Numbered from the stretch's first letter, positions 1-12,043 are shown. The stretch is DNA of 64,000 nucleotides from Halorussus salinisoli (GCA_005239435.1 SZNP01000001.1:868001-932000); one strand, 5' to 3'. Notes: generated from the sequence alone by a model not told the origin. Translations and numbers: made by a program.

Positions 1-369
1 CTCGCTGTGGACGCCCCGGACGTGTTCGCCGATGACGTGGAAGTTCACGCACATCGTGTACTCGCCGTGGCGACAGTACTCGCACTTCCCGCAGTAGACG
101 CCCGCCGAGACCGCCACGCGGTCGCCCGGTTCGAACCGGGTCACGTCCTCGCCGACTTCGAGGACGACGCCCGCCGCGTCGCTACCCGGGACGTGTGGCA
201 TGTCGAGGGTCAGTCCGGGCAGTCCTTTCCGAGTCCACACGTCGAGGTGATTGAGCGCGCCCGCCTTCACGTCCACCAGTACCTCGTCGCGGTCCGGCGT
301 CGGGTCCGGGAACTCGTCGTACTCGATGACGCTTCGGTCCCCGTGGTCGCTGAACTGGACGGCCTTCAT
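1..369 (-). CDS. Zinc-dependent alcohol dehydrogenase, N-terminal part (runs off the window)
   Basis: The 3' end lies beyond base 1; 123 residues are visible from ATG 367-369. The GroES-like fold of medium-chain dehydrogenases is clear: an early Lys-Ala-Val-Gln start, then GSDAAGVV with the ERFEPGDRVAV-like turn, and the structural zinc loop with CGKCEYC and a fourth Cys in YTMCVNF. These are NAD(P)-linked oxidoreductases of alcohols or quinones; substrate cannot be told because the cofactor domain is missing. It is divergent from the MoaB-like gene, with a 155-base spacer between starts. A perfect palindrome sits directly before the start codon (371-383). Confidence 0.88.
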   Translation of the reverse strand, partial: MKAVQFSDHGDRSVIEYDEFPDPTPDRDEVLVDVKAGALNHLDVWTRKGLPGLTLDMPHVPGSDAAGVVLEVGEDVTRFEPGDRVAVSAGVYCGKCEYCRHGEYTMCVNFHVIGEHVRGVHSE

Positions 370-370
370 A

Positions 371-383
371 CCTACGACGTAGG
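371..383. promoter_or_regulatory. Perfect 13-base palindrome abutting the dehydrogenase start codon
   Basis: CCTACG-A-CGTAGG, one base upstream of the ATG (minus strand). It could be an operator or a 5' end hairpin. Its role is inference; only the symmetry is seen. Confidence 0.35.
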
Positions 384-524
384 TTTCCCGGGGTAAAACT
401 GTACCTCAACTCGGTGGCACTCGGAGCACAGAGAGTCACGGCGCGGCTGTAGAAAGGTAATTATTTTCACAGAAGCGATTCGTCGCGGCGTTGATTTAAG
501 GTGCTGTCTGTCAAATACTCACGT

Positions 525-1181
525 ATGGTCGATTTCCAATCGCGCGACACGCGGCGGCACGGCGACGACGAGGACGGCGACTCGTCGGGGCGCTCCGAGA
601 ACAGTTCTGACGACTCCACAGGTCACGGCGGCCCAGACCACGACGACCACGGCCACGACAACGCTCACGACGACCACGACCATCACGCCCACGACGTCGA
701 GTCCCTCGGTGCGGCGGTCGTCACCGTCTCGTCGTCGCGGAGTCTCTCGGACGACCCCTCGGGCGATGCCGTGGTCGCCAGACTCGAAGACGAGGGTCAC
801 AAGGTGGTCAGCCGTGACCTCATCGCCGACGACTACGACAACGTGCAGGGGTCCATCGACGCGCTGACGGGTCGGGGCGACGTGGACGTGGTGGTCACGA
901 CCGGCGGAACCGGCGTGACGCCCGACGACGTGACCATCGAAGCGGTCGAACCCCTCTTCGACAAGGAACTCCCCGGTTTCGGCGAACTGTTCCGACTCCT
1001 CTCGCACGACGAAATCGGTACGAAAGTCGTCGGTACGCGCGCGACCGCGGGCATCATCGACGGCGTAGTGGTCTTCTGCCTCCCGGGGAGCGAGAACGCC
1101 GCGAAACTCGGCGTCGAGGAGATAATCGTCGAGGAAGCCGGACATCTGGCCGGACTGGCCTCGCGCGACGAAGAGAGTTGA
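525..1181 (+). CDS. moaB: MoaB/Mog-type molybdopterin-binding protein with His/Asp-rich N-terminal leader
   Basis: 218 residues from ATG 525, preferred over an upstream GTG at 501 because the family starts close to this point. Residues about 61-210 form the MoCF_biosynth fold: VTVSSSRS start, TTGGTGVTP (the molybdopterin-binding TGGTG loop) and the conserved LPGSENA near the C-terminus. In archaea this family adenylylates molybdopterin or binds it during cofactor assembly. Residues 34-57 are an unusual leader with nine His and eight Asp in 24 residues, which looks like a metal-chelating tail. Such leaders occur in some haloarchaeal MoaB proteins as far as I recall, but its function here is unknown. 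The gene converges with idi, which ends 35 bases downstream. Confidence 0.9.
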   Translation: MVDFQSRDTRRHGDDEDGDSSGRSENSSDDSTGHGGPDHDDHGHDNAHDDHDHHAHDVESLGAAVVTVSSSRSLSDDPSGDAVVARLEDEGHKVVSRDLIADDYDNVQGSIDALTGRGDVDVVVTTGGTGVTPDDVTIEAVEPLFDKELPGFGELFRLLSHDEIGTKVVGTRATAGIIDGVVVFCLPGSENAAKLGVEEIIVEEAGHLAGLASRDEES

Positions 1182-1216
1182 ACTGCCGAAATTCGAACTG
1201 CTGAAGCTCCGTCGGA

Positions 1217-1804
1217 CTACTCGAAGTCACGCCGCATCGCGATCTCGAACCACGGGCAGAGCCGCAACTGGCGATACCACTCGGGATGCTCGTGGAGTCG
1301 CTCGTACGGAACCCACATCAGGCCCGAGACTTCCTCCTCGTTGGGGTCGAGCGAGAGGTCGTCCAGGGTCAACTGCAGCACGGCACAGACCTCGTGTTCG
1401 ACGCCCGCGTTCTCGAAGTATCGCTTGTACTCGAATCGGTCGGTCACTTGCAGGTCGTCGTACTGGTCGGGCGAGATGCCCAACTCCTCTTCGAGTCGCT
1501 GGCGGGTCGCCTCCTTCTGGGTCTGGCCCTGTACCGGGTGGGAGGCCACGGTGCCGTCCCACCACGTCCCCCAGAGCCGCTTGTCGGGTGCGCGCTGGGC
1601 CAGCAGGATGTTGCCGTCGCCGTCGAACACCAGCGACGTGAACGCACGGTGGCGGATGCCGTCGTTCGTGTGGGCGTCGAGTCGGTTGACGGTCTCCTGC
1701 TCGTTGTCGTCGGCGTCCACCGCGACGACGTGCTGGCGTGCGTTCTCGTGGCGGTCCTCGGAAGTCGGCGTGCTGGCGTCAGCCGTCGTGTCGTCCGCGC
1801 TCAT
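1217..1804 (-). CDS. idi: Isopentenyl-diphosphate delta-isomerase, type I (Nudix)
   Basis: 195 residues from ATG 1804. It interconverts IPP and DMAPP, the first step toward archaeal ether lipids, carotenoids and retinal. The Nudix core is visible: RHRAFTSLVF, LLAQRAPDKRLWGTWW, then the helix with RLEEELG. The second active-site region, EHEVCAV, keeps its Glu. The segment that in E. coli reads TNSVCGHP here reads DGTVASHP, so the catalytic Cys position is Ala87. The rest matches the haloarchaeal form of the family that I remember. Either this branch uses another residue, or it acts on a different diphosphate. Confidence 0.88.
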   Translation of the reverse strand: MSADDTTADASTPTSEDRHENARQHVVAVDADDNEQETVNRLDAHTNDGIRHRAFTSLVFDGDGNILLAQRAPDKRLWGTWWDGTVASHPVQGQTQKEATRQRLEEELGISPDQYDDLQVTDRFEYKRYFENAGVEHEVCAVLQLTLDDLSLDPNEEEVSGLMWVPYERLHEHPEWYRQLRLCPWFEIAMRRDFE

Positions 1805-1948
1805 TGGCCTCTGCTTGTCGGGGATGGGTAAAACCGTCTTCGATAGTTCGCTGCTACGGAAGTCGGTAAATTGCCCCGGAAACCGAAACTAGGGTCGGGG
1901 GAGTCGAAGCAAAGCAGAACGAGACCTCTGTTTCCGAAATCCCCCGTC

Positions 1949-2023
1949 GCTCGCGGTCGTTCAGCGGGATATTTCGGGCGCGCAGTTCTGCGCGCACGAA
2001 AATGGCCACGCCGAGACGACCAA
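1949..2023 (+). repeat. Intergenic hairpin repeat, family A, copy 1
   Basis: It shares the block CTCGCGGTCG-(T/C)-TCAGCGGGATATT, a stem with loop core GCGCGCAG-TT-CTGCGCGC, a TGGCC box and GAGACGACCA with the copy at 38715-38793. The outer stem here is TTTCG/CGAAA; in the other copy it is TTCAG/CTGAA. Pairing is therefore kept while the sequence changes. Both copies lie upstream of plus-strand genes. Confidence 0.75.
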
Positions 2024-2277
2024 GCGATGCGCGAGTGGGCGGCCCTCTCAGTCCACCCAAACCGTGGTCAGTTCGGTCGGGCGCGATCCGGTGAATCGTT
2101 ATACGGGGCTGCGTCCCGGAAATCGTTCACCGGTCCTTGCCGCGTATATTGGTTCGTCAGGCGCAAGCGCTGGCGCGCGGCGGAGCGCGCCGGCGCGGCC
2201 ACGAGGAGAAAGCGACGTTCGAGGAGTCGAGATACGAATTTCGAAATCGAGTTCCGGAACTCGTAATTCATCGTCGG

Positions 2278-2285
2278 ATTTATTA
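2278..2285 (+). promoter_or_regulatory. Possible TATA box of carB
   Basis: ATTTATTA lies about 29 bases upstream of ATG 2314, the right spacing for an archaeal promoter with a very short leader. Confidence 0.4.
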
Positions 2286-2313
2286 CGATGAGCGAACTTC
2301 CCACTACCAACAG

Positions 2314-5562
<3,249 letters not shown>

Positions 5563-5577
5563 CGCCCGAACGCCCTT

Positions 5578-5853
5578 TCAAACGACGAGTAGTCCGACCA
5601 CGCCGCCCGCGAGCAGGGCCGCGAGCGCGTACCACGGTTCGCGACGGATCGTCTGCTGTGCGGCCGGAATCTCTCCGGTGTACTGGATGCCCAGCGCTAC
5701 GCCGACGAAGGCAGTGGTGAAAGCCACTGCTACCGTCGTCCGGCCGATGCCGTGGGCGTAGCCGACCAGAACGCCGACGACCGCGCCGAGGACGACGGCG
5801 TGGACCTCGGTGTAGGTCAGCGGATTGTCCGACTCGAAAACCGGCTTTGCCAT
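5578..5853 (-). CDS. Small haloarchaeal membrane protein
   Basis: 91 residues, ATG 5853. Three hydrophobic helices are predicted: residues about 18-35, 40-56 and 73-91, with short loops and a charged QQTIRREPW turn before the last. No catalytic motif is present. It is convergent with carB (16-base gap). I recognise it only as a conserved haloarchaeal membrane protein of unknown role. Confidence 0.75.
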   Translation of the reverse strand: MAKPVFESDNPLTYTEVHAVVLGAVVGVLVGYAHGIGRTTVAVAFTTAFVGVALGIQYTGEIPAAQQTIRREPWYALAALLAGGVVGLLVV

Positions 5854-5914
5854 GGACGTGTCTAGCCGCCACGCGGTTTAAATTATTTTTCCAGTGTATA
5901 AAATTACCGACGGG

Positions 5915-6271
5915 TCAGGTGCCGACGCCGGGCGTCGCTTCCTGATACCGAAGCAGTTGGTCCGCGCGGTCGGCTTTCGCCAGTAACACTTCCTTGAGCT
6001 TCGGCGGGTTCCGGATGCGAGTGTCGTCGAGGAGGTCCTCGGGAAGCGCCAGCGTCCCTTCGGGGACGCCCTCGTCCCCGCGGACTGCGACGTGGTGTTG
6101 GTCTACCTTCATCACGAGCGGATTGTCGAGTCGTTCGATACCCTCCCCGGAGGTGTACAACTGTTCGTTGATGCGCCTGTGTTCGTCGCGGCGCATGACC
6201 GCGTGTTCTTCGTCGGACGGTTCTACGTAGAGCCGTCCGAGGTAGTAGCCGCTCGAAAACTCCTCGAACAT
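5915..6271 (-). CDS. DUF5802-like haloarchaeal protein
   Basis: 118 residues, ATG 6271. It opens with MFEEFSSGYYLGRLYVEP, then a MRRDEHRRINEQLY segment and a C-terminal NPPKLKEVLLAKADRADQLL helix. That pattern matches what I recall as DUF5802, a small soluble family confined to haloarchaea. No function is known. The 5' region (6272-6340) is AT-rich and contains TTTTATATA, a good minus-strand promoter candidate. The stretch 6340-6492 beyond it contains no gene, only a weak inverted pair (AGTAG...CTACT). Confidence 0.8.
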   Translation of the reverse strand: MFEEFSSGYYLGRLYVEPSDEEHAVMRRDEHRRINEQLYTSGEGIERLDNPLVMKVDQHHVAVRGDEGVPEGTLALPEDLLDDTRIRNPPKLKEVLLAKADRADQLLRYQEATPGVGT

Positions 6272-6492
6272 GAGACGTGTTATCGTATGCCACTACAAAG
6301 TATTAAACGTTCCGTAAAGTTTTATATAGTAGGGCAATCCCACTACTTAATTAGTTTCGACTGGGTTCCGTCAGCGAACGCCGGAGTAGAGACTCCTCGG
6401 AGGCGAACAGCAAATTACTCCATGCCGAAGAAAACGAAAATATCTTTTTGAGAAACGTGTAGTAGTCCGAGACCATCGCGGTCGCCCCGGCC

Positions 6493-7089
6493 TCACTCGG
6501 AGCCGTCGTCGCTCTCCACGCCGATACCGCGTACGTCTTCCTCGCCGTCGACCACCATCGGACAGTCGGCCACGCGGAAGTGGTCCGTGTCGGGCATCGC
6601 CAGAATCTCGGTGCCCTCGTGCGTGCAGGCGAGGTCCGGCGGGTCGCCGAAGTACGGACAGCCGTGGCACGTCGCCGTCGGAATCGTGCGCACGTCGCGG
6701 TCGTCGGACCAGTCGGTCGCGCCTGTCGCGTCGGCGGCGTCGGGCGAGACCGTCACCGTCGGTCCGTCGTCGCCCTCGGCCAACCGCTCCCAGAGTTGCT
6801 CGCCGTCGAGGTCGCCCACCTCGACCGACTCGAAGGCGTCGGTCTCGTCGCGGTCGCGCCGCCGTCGCTCGTCCACCTCCGCGGCCACGTCGGCCAGCGG
6901 GCCTTCGCGGGTCCGACTGCCAGCGCGCTCGCCGCGCTCGCCCGGGGGTCGCTCGCCGGTTCGCTCCCGAACCTCCTCAGCGAGGTCGCCGAGGGGTTCT
7001 TCGGGCTGGTTCCGCCGGTCGCGGACGTCGCGCTGGTTCCGCCCGTCCTGCCGGTCCGGTCCGTCTCGTCCGTCGCGCTCGTCGCTCAT
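6493..7089 (-). CDS. Conserved haloarchaeal protein with C-terminal Cys cluster
   Basis: 198 residues, ATG 7089. The first half is a highly charged, probably disordered Arg/Asp/Glu stretch. A domain with DGEQLWERL follows. The C-terminal 60 residues carry a CHGCPYF...CTHEG...ADCPMV cluster of four Cys and one His that may bind a metal. Its start overlaps the stop of the coiled-coil zinc-ribbon gene by four bases (ATGA), so the two are translationally coupled and probably work together. I do not recognise a function. Confidence 0.78.
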   Translation of the reverse strand: MSDERDGRDGPDRQDGRNQRDVRDRRNQPEEPLGDLAEEVRERTGERPPGERGERAGSRTREGPLADVAAEVDERRRRDRDETDAFESVEVGDLDGEQLWERLAEGDDGPTVTVSPDAADATGATDWSDDRDVRTIPTATCHGCPYFGDPPDLACTHEGTEILAMPDTDHFRVADCPMVVDGEEDVRGIGVESDDGSE

Positions 7090-7994
7090 ACGTCGTCCTC
7101 CGCGACGATGTCGTCGAGGGCGTTGCCGCCGTCCCGGCCGTCGGCGTCCATCACGCTCCCGAGGTCCCAGTCGGCGCGCTCGCCTTCCAGCGCGGGCGGG
7201 TCGCCGACCACGAGACGGGCAGACCCGAACAGCCCCTGTTTGGGCTCCACGTCGTTGAACGTGCTCGCGCAGTGGGGGCACTTGGGTTCGGCGAGCAGGC
7301 CGACGTGGACCGTCTCGGAGCAGTGACTACACTTGGCGCTCTCGACGCCGCGGCGATTGGCGAGATGGGCGAGTTCGTCGGCCGCCGCGCGGGCGGCGTG
7401 GCGGGCCGCCAGCGTCTTGGTCTGGTCGCGCAGGTCGGTCGTCACCTCCGCCAGCGTCGTGAGTTTGGCTTCGAGGTCGTCGGTCGTGTCGGTCAGATAC
7501 TCCAGTACGTCCTCGTAGTTCTCGAAGCCGGTCTCGACTCGCTCGTCCAGTTGCTCGACGGTGTCGGACAGCGCGTCGAGTTCGTCGGCCAGTCGGTCGG
7601 CCCGGTCGGCCACCTCCTCGGTCCGGTCGCGGAGGTCGGGGTGGTCGTGGTCGGCCGGTGCCTTTCCGTCGGCCTCGCGCTTGACCTGCACCACTCGCTC
7701 GCGCACGTCCTGAATCTTCCCGTCGAAGTCGCTCTCGGCGTCGGCGAGGTCGGCCTCCACTTCGGCCAGTTGGGTCTCGAACTCCTCTCTGGTGGCCGAG
7801 AGGCGCTCGCCGAACTCCCGGCGGAGCGCGTCGAACGCCTCGCCGTTCTCGACTCCTTCGGGCGCGTCGCCGTCGCGGAGTCGCGCGAGGAGTTCGTCTC
7901 GACTCAGGTCCAACTCCTCGGCTTTCGCGTCGAGCCACCCCTCCAGCGAGTCGTCGGTCGGGTCGGACGCCTCGCTGACATCTTCGCCAGCCAT
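7086..7994 (-). CDS. Coiled-coil protein with N-terminal ribbon-helix-helix-like segment and zinc ribbon
   Basis: 302 residues, ATG 7994. Residues about 15-45 (LEGWLDAKAEELDLSRDELL) look like the short DNA-binding segment that earns relatives the label CopG family. Residues about 55-210 are long heptad coiled coil. Residues about 225-255 form a zinc ribbon with CSHCSE and CPHCAS. A likely hinge or structural DNA-associated protein rather than a classic small regulator; that is inference. It is first in a two-gene operon with the overlapping Cys-cluster gene. Confidence 0.78.
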   Translation of the reverse strand: MAGEDVSEASDPTDDSLEGWLDAKAEELDLSRDELLARLRDGDAPEGVENGEAFDALRREFGERLSATREEFETQLAEVEADLADAESDFDGKIQDVRERVVQVKREADGKAPADHDHPDLRDRTEEVADRADRLADELDALSDTVEQLDERVETGFENYEDVLEYLTDTTDDLEAKLTTLAEVTTDLRDQTKTLAARHAARAAADELAHLANRRGVESAKCSHCSETVHVGLLAEPKCPHCASTFNDVEPKQGLFGSARLVVGDPPALEGERADWDLGSVMDADGRDGGNALDDIVAEDDV

Positions 7995-8105
7995 TCGATT
8001 TCAGTTCTCACAGGCCCAACTTAATGGTTAGCCTCCGTCGGTCCAAGCTGGTCGTTTGTCGACAGAATTTTCAGGTGTCCGGACCGACCACCGACCGACG
8101 ACCGC

Positions 8106-8807
8106 ATGCCCGACGACCACGCCACCGACGTAGACGCCGTTCTCTTCGACCTCGACGGGACGCTCGTGGAGTACGAGCGCCCGACCGCACAACTCCTCGA
8201 CCTCGCCTTCGAGTCGGCCGAAATCGATCCGTTCTTCGACGTGACCGACTACCTCGACCGGTTCGGCGACCACCTCACGCCCGGCGTGACCATCCGGGAA
8301 GGCCGGGCGAACTGCTTCGCGGAAATCGCCGACGACTACGGGTACGACCCCGAACGCGGTCGGGCGGTCGCCGAGGCCTTCGCCGCCGAGCGCGACCACT
8401 CGCGGGTCGAGCGCCTGTCCGGCGCACGCGAGACCCTCGACGCGCTGGCCGCGGACCACGCGCTCGGGGTCGTGACCAACGGCCCGCCCGAGATGCAGAC
8501 CACGAAACTGGAGGCCGCGGGACTGGCCGACCGCTTCGAGACGGTGGTGTTCGCGGGCCACGACGCCGCCGCCAAGCCCGACCCCGAACCCTTCGAGGTC
8601 GCGCTGGCGGACCTCGGAGCGAAGGCGGACCGCGCGATTCACGTCGGCAACTCGCTCTCGTCGGACGTTGCTGGCGCGCACGCCGCAGGGTTGCGGTCGG
8701 TATGGGTCCCGGCCGAGGAGGGCGTCGAACCCGACCCGGAACCGCACCACGCCTTCGAGTCGCTGGAGTCGCTGGCAGGTTCCGGGCGACTGCCGTGGCG
8801 CGACTGA
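8106..8807 (+). CDS. HAD-superfamily hydrolase
   Basis: 233 residues, ATG 8106. All four HAD motifs are visible: I, FDLDGTLVE near residue 14; II, VVTNGPP; III, Lys in AAKPDPEPF; IV, HVGNSLSSDVAGA. A helical cap lies between I and II (subfamily IA). Likely a small-molecule phosphatase such as a phosphoglycolate-type enzyme; substrate unknown. The stop touches the stop of the convergent membrane-protein gene with no spacer. A related HAD gene lies at 37043-37699. Confidence 0.9.
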   Translation: MPDDHATDVDAVLFDLDGTLVEYERPTAQLLDLAFESAEIDPFFDVTDYLDRFGDHLTPGVTIREGRANCFAEIADDYGYDPERGRAVAEAFAAERDHSRVERLSGARETLDALAADHALGVVTNGPPEMQTTKLEAAGLADRFETVVFAGHDAAAKPDPEPFEVALADLGAKADRAIHVGNSLSSDVAGAHAAGLRSVWVPAEEGVEPDPEPHHAFESLESLAGSGRLPWRD

Positions 8808-9128
8808 TTACCGTAAGTCGAGTAGATTCGCAACGACCATCACGACGCCCAGCACCGCGAGCAACAGCGAGAACAGGTCGCCGGACGTGGCGTACTCGTA
8901 GCCTCCCCAGACCGCGACCCCGCCGAAGAAGGCGAGTTGCCAGTTCCTGGTGTCGATGGCGTCTCGGAGGACGCCGCCGAGCAGGAGACCCGTGAGGTAG
9001 ACTGCGAACAGCGAGGAGACGACGCCCTCACCGGTCCGGACCGAGACGGCGAGACCGGCCGCGCTCAGGACGAACAGGAGGCCGGCGAGGAGCGTCGTGG
9101 TCAGTTCGAGGGCGCGGTCTCGGTCCAC
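8808..9128 (-). CDS. Small membrane protein
   Basis: 106 residues, ATG 9128. Four hydrophobic helices (about 9-28, 37-52, 63-78, 85-102) separated by short charged loops. No motif is recognised. It lies three bases after the GTPase stop on the same strand, so it is probably co-transcribed with it. Confidence 0.75.
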   Translation of the reverse strand: MDRDRALELTTTLLAGLLFVLSAAGLAVSVRTGEGVVSSLFAVYLTGLLLGGVLRDAIDTRNWQLAFFGGVAVWGGYEYATSGDLFSLLLAVLGVVMVVANLLDLR

Positions 9129-9131
9129 CGG

Positions 9132-10847
9132 TCAGTCGGACCCGGCGGTGCTGGTCCCGGCGTCGTCGCTGGTCTCGGCGTCGTCGCCCGGATTCACGTC
9201 GGTCACGGTACCGACGCCTTTGCTCTGGCCCTCGCGGAAGACGAACCGCTGGCCCTCCTCGACGAGGTAGGGCCGGAACTTGAACCGGACCGTGGTGGTC
9301 CCGGAGTCGCCGGGGAGGAGTTGACCTCCGTGAGGGTGGAAGGTCACGGCCTCGCTCACGGTTTCGAGGTGGATGACCGGTTCGTAGCCGTCGCCGATGC
9401 GGGTCGGGTGGTTGAGGACCACGACCTCGGCCTCGAACTCCCGAACCGGGTCGGGGTCGGCCTCCTTCGGAAGCAGGACCATCCCGCGCTCCACGTCGGC
9501 CTCGCGGACGCCTTTCAGCGCGATGCCGACGATGCGGCCCGCCTTGGCCTTGTCCACGCGATGGTAGTGCATCTCGATGGATCGGACTTGGACCTCGCGG
9601 AAGGCCCCGTCCGCCATCGGTCCGAGCAGGAGTTCGTCGCCGGCCTCGACTTCGCCCGACATGATGGTGCCCGAGGCGACCGCACCGACTCCGGTCACCG
9701 AGTAAGTACGGTCGATGTACATCCGGAACTCCCCGGAGTCGGCGGTCGTCTTGGGCAGGCGTTCGAGCAGTTCGTCGAGCGTGTCCAGACCCTCCATCGT
9801 GACCGCGCTGGTCGTGAGGACCGGCACGACGCTCTCGCCTATCTCCTCGATTGCGGCGTCGATGCCGTGGCGCTCGATGCGCAGCGGCGTCTTCCCCACG
9901 TCGCGGAGCAGGCGCTCGACTTCGCGCTCGACCTCCGCGACTCGCTCGTCGTCCACCACGTCGGCCTTCGTGATGGCGACGATGGTCGGAAGTTCCGTGG
10001 CGAGCAGGACCCCGAGATGCTCGCGGGTCGTCTTGGTCGGGCCGTCGTCTGCGGCCACTGTCAACAGGCCGTAGTCGAGTTTCTGACCGACCAGTCCTCG
10101 AATCGTGGTTCGGAGCCACGGCTCGTGACCCACGGTGTCCACGAACGAGACCAGTCGGTCGGACTCCTCGACGACGCGGGCGCGGTCGGACTTCCGGTGT
10201 GGGTTGTCCATCCGGACCGGTCCCTCGCCGTCGAAGCCGTAGACGGCGTACGAGAGGTCGGCCGAGAGGCCGCGCTCGACCTCGTGGGGTTGCACGTCGA
10301 GGAAGCCCCGCGTGCCGCCCTCGCCGTCGTCGGGTTGGCCGGTCACGAGCGACCCGACCAGCGTGGACTTGCCGTGGTCGACGTGGCCCGCGGTCCCGAC
10401 CACGATGTGTTCGCTGTCGGTGTCGAGCATCGCTCCTTCTCGAACCGTCGCCACGCCGACCAGTCCGTCGGCGTCGTCGTCGGTGTCGCGGTTGGTCACG
10501 AACAGCTCGTCCTTCTCGGTCGCAGAGCCGTCGGCGTCGATGCCCCACGTCTGTACGTCTTCGATGTGGGCACCCGCCTCCTCGGCGAGCAGGCTCAGTA
10601 CGTCCATCGACTCCGAGAAGGCCTCGTGACTGATTCCTGCGATGCCGCCGTCGTCGGTCACACCGACGACGTAGGTCGCTTCACCGTCGCCCGATAGCAC
10701 GCGATGACGGAGCTGGGCCGCGAGACTCTCCATCCGGCCGTCGGCGAGGTGCAGGTCCTTGGTGAGTCGCTCTTTGAACTCGACGTTGCCGCCCTCTCGT
10801 TCGCCGCGTTCGAGGGCGCTTTGCAATACGGCCCGGTTAGGGCACAT
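9132..10847 (-). CDS. GTPBP1/2-like translational GTPase
   Basis: 571 residues, ATG 10847. A 130-residue N-terminal domain precedes an EF-Tu-type G domain: G1 GTAGHVDHGKST, G3 FVDTVGHEPW, G4 AITKAD. Two beta-barrel domains follow (TYSVTGVGAVASGTI and the C-terminal FKFRPYLVEEGQRFVFREG). This is the archaeal counterpart of eukaryotic GTPBP1, linked there to mRNA turnover and ribosome rescue; the archaeal role is not settled. The last 20 residues are an Asp/Ser/Thr-rich tail. Confidence 0.92.
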   Translation of the reverse strand: MCPNRAVLQSALERGEREGGNVEFKERLTKDLHLADGRMESLAAQLRHRVLSGDGEATYVVGVTDDGGIAGISHEAFSESMDVLSLLAEEAGAHIEDVQTWGIDADGSATEKDELFVTNRDTDDDADGLVGVATVREGAMLDTDSEHIVVGTAGHVDHGKSTLVGSLVTGQPDDGEGGTRGFLDVQPHEVERGLSADLSYAVYGFDGEGPVRMDNPHRKSDRARVVEESDRLVSFVDTVGHEPWLRTTIRGLVGQKLDYGLLTVAADDGPTKTTREHLGVLLATELPTIVAITKADVVDDERVAEVEREVERLLRDVGKTPLRIERHGIDAAIEEIGESVVPVLTTSAVTMEGLDTLDELLERLPKTTADSGEFRMYIDRTYSVTGVGAVASGTIMSGEVEAGDELLLGPMADGAFREVQVRSIEMHYHRVDKAKAGRIVGIALKGVREADVERGMVLLPKEADPDPVREFEAEVVVLNHPTRIGDGYEPVIHLETVSEAVTFHPHGGQLLPGDSGTTTVRFKFRPYLVEEGQRFVFREGQSKGVGTVTDVNPGDDAETSDDAGTSTAGSD

Positions 10848-10940
10848 ACGACCGGGTTAGGTCGGCGTCATGAAAAGCTTGCCGCCCATTGTCGCGGTAA
10901 CTCGCCGCAGACGATGATTCGGGAGGTTCGACCTCGGAAA

Positions 10941-11978
10941 CTACCGTTGGGTCACGTTCACCGCGAGATTCGGGTCGTAGTCGAACTCGACGGAGACGGG
11001 CGCGTCGGAGGCGTTCTGGTCGTAGACCAGCGTCCCGGTCGTCCCCTCCGGCACCGCGAAGACCGTCCAACCGACGTAGTTCGTGTCCGGCGAGATGGGG
11101 AAGTCCACGAAGCCGTCGTGGTCGTTGAGCGGTTGGTGGCTGTAGGTCCGTTCGTCGGTCCGGAGTTCGAATCCTGCTTGCTTCACCGTCACCTCCTCCT
11201 CGCCGGTGTTGTCGAGACTCATCCGGACGAGGACGAACTGCTCGCCCCGCGGTGCGTGGTAGGCCCTGCCGTCGCTCTCGTTGGGGTCGATTGTATCGAC
11301 CACCTTCGCGTTCCAGGTCACGCTGAGGGTGGTCGTGCTGTTGGCGGGCGCGGCCGACTCGGCCGAGATGGGACCGCTCCCCCCGCCGACGAAGGGAAGC
11401 GACGGGGTCCAGAGGACGCCCGCGGCCAGCAGGGCGGCGACCACGACGATCGCGAGTACGGGTTTCGTCGGAACCGACCCGTCGGCGTCTCCGAGGACGC
11501 CCGAGACCAGCGACGACGCGCGTCCGTCGACCGCCTTCAACGTGTCGAGCGGCGAGTCGCCGTCGTCGCCTTCGGCCGCCGCGTCACCGTCACTGCCGCC
11601 ACCGCCGCCGTACTGCTCGGCGAGGTCGGTCCACTCCTTGCGCTGGAGTATCCGTGCGATGCCCTCGCCGTCGAGCAGTTCGACGCCGGACCCTTGCGAG
11701 ACCTTGTCGGCGTGGTCGGAGAACGTCCCCGCTGTGACGATTGCGGCCTCCGCGACGTCGTACTGCTGGCACAGCGAGGCGAACTGCTGGACTTGCTGTC
11801 CGCCGACTTCGCCGTCGTCGGCCATGGCCCAGAGAAGACCCTCCTCGCCGGTTTGGGACCGCTGGACCGCGACGATGACGCGGCCGTCGTCGCGCTTGAC
11901 CTGCGTCTGCCAGCCCTGTCGCTCCCAGAGGGCCGCAACGAACTGCCCGAACTCCGACTGGTCCATTCCCTGCAACAT
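10941..11978 (-). CDS. Membrane protein with degenerate Mrr-like nuclease domain and exported DUF4352-like domain
   Basis: 345 residues; start at ATG 11978 or four codons later. Residues about 5-110 follow the Mrr/restriction-endonuclease pattern (WERQGWQTQV, VQQFASLCQQY, AIVTAGTFSDHA, VELLDGEG). The expected Asp and the QxK catalytic signature are not visible: the region reads VIVAVQRS and LLWAMADD. An acidic Gly/Ser linker follows, then one transmembrane helix (about 172-190). A beta-sandwich domain like DUF4352 ends the protein (FVLVRMSLDNTGEEEVTV). It may sense or bind DNA at the membrane; cleavage seems unlikely. Confidence 0.8.
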   Translation of the reverse strand: MLQGMDQSEFGQFVAALWERQGWQTQVKRDDGRVIVAVQRSQTGEEGLLWAMADDGEVGGQQVQQFASLCQQYDVAEAAIVTAGTFSDHADKVSQGSGVELLDGEGIARILQRKEWTDLAEQYGGGGGSDGDAAAEGDDGDSPLDTLKAVDGRASSLVSGVLGDADGSVPTKPVLAIVVVAALLAAGVLWTPSLPFVGGGSGPISAESAAPANSTTTLSVTWNAKVVDTIDPNESDGRAYHAPRGEQFVLVRMSLDNTGEEEVTVKQAGFELRTDERTYSHQPLNDHDGFVDFPISPDTNYVGWTVFAVPEGTTGTLVYDQNASDAPVSVEFDYDPNLAVNVTQR

Positions 11979-12043
11979 GATTTCACCGCGGGGGAACCGT
12001 GTTCGAGTTCATATCCTCAGCCCCCGTATAAAAAACATCGGCC

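Larger units (their letters stand above)
1805..2313. other. 509-base intergenic region upstream of carB
   Basis: There is no convincing gene. It holds a family A hairpin repeat (1949-2023), further G+C-rich inverted stretches around 2160-2200 and a weak TATA-like ATTTATTA at 2278-2285, about 29 bases before the carB start. Confidence 0.6.
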
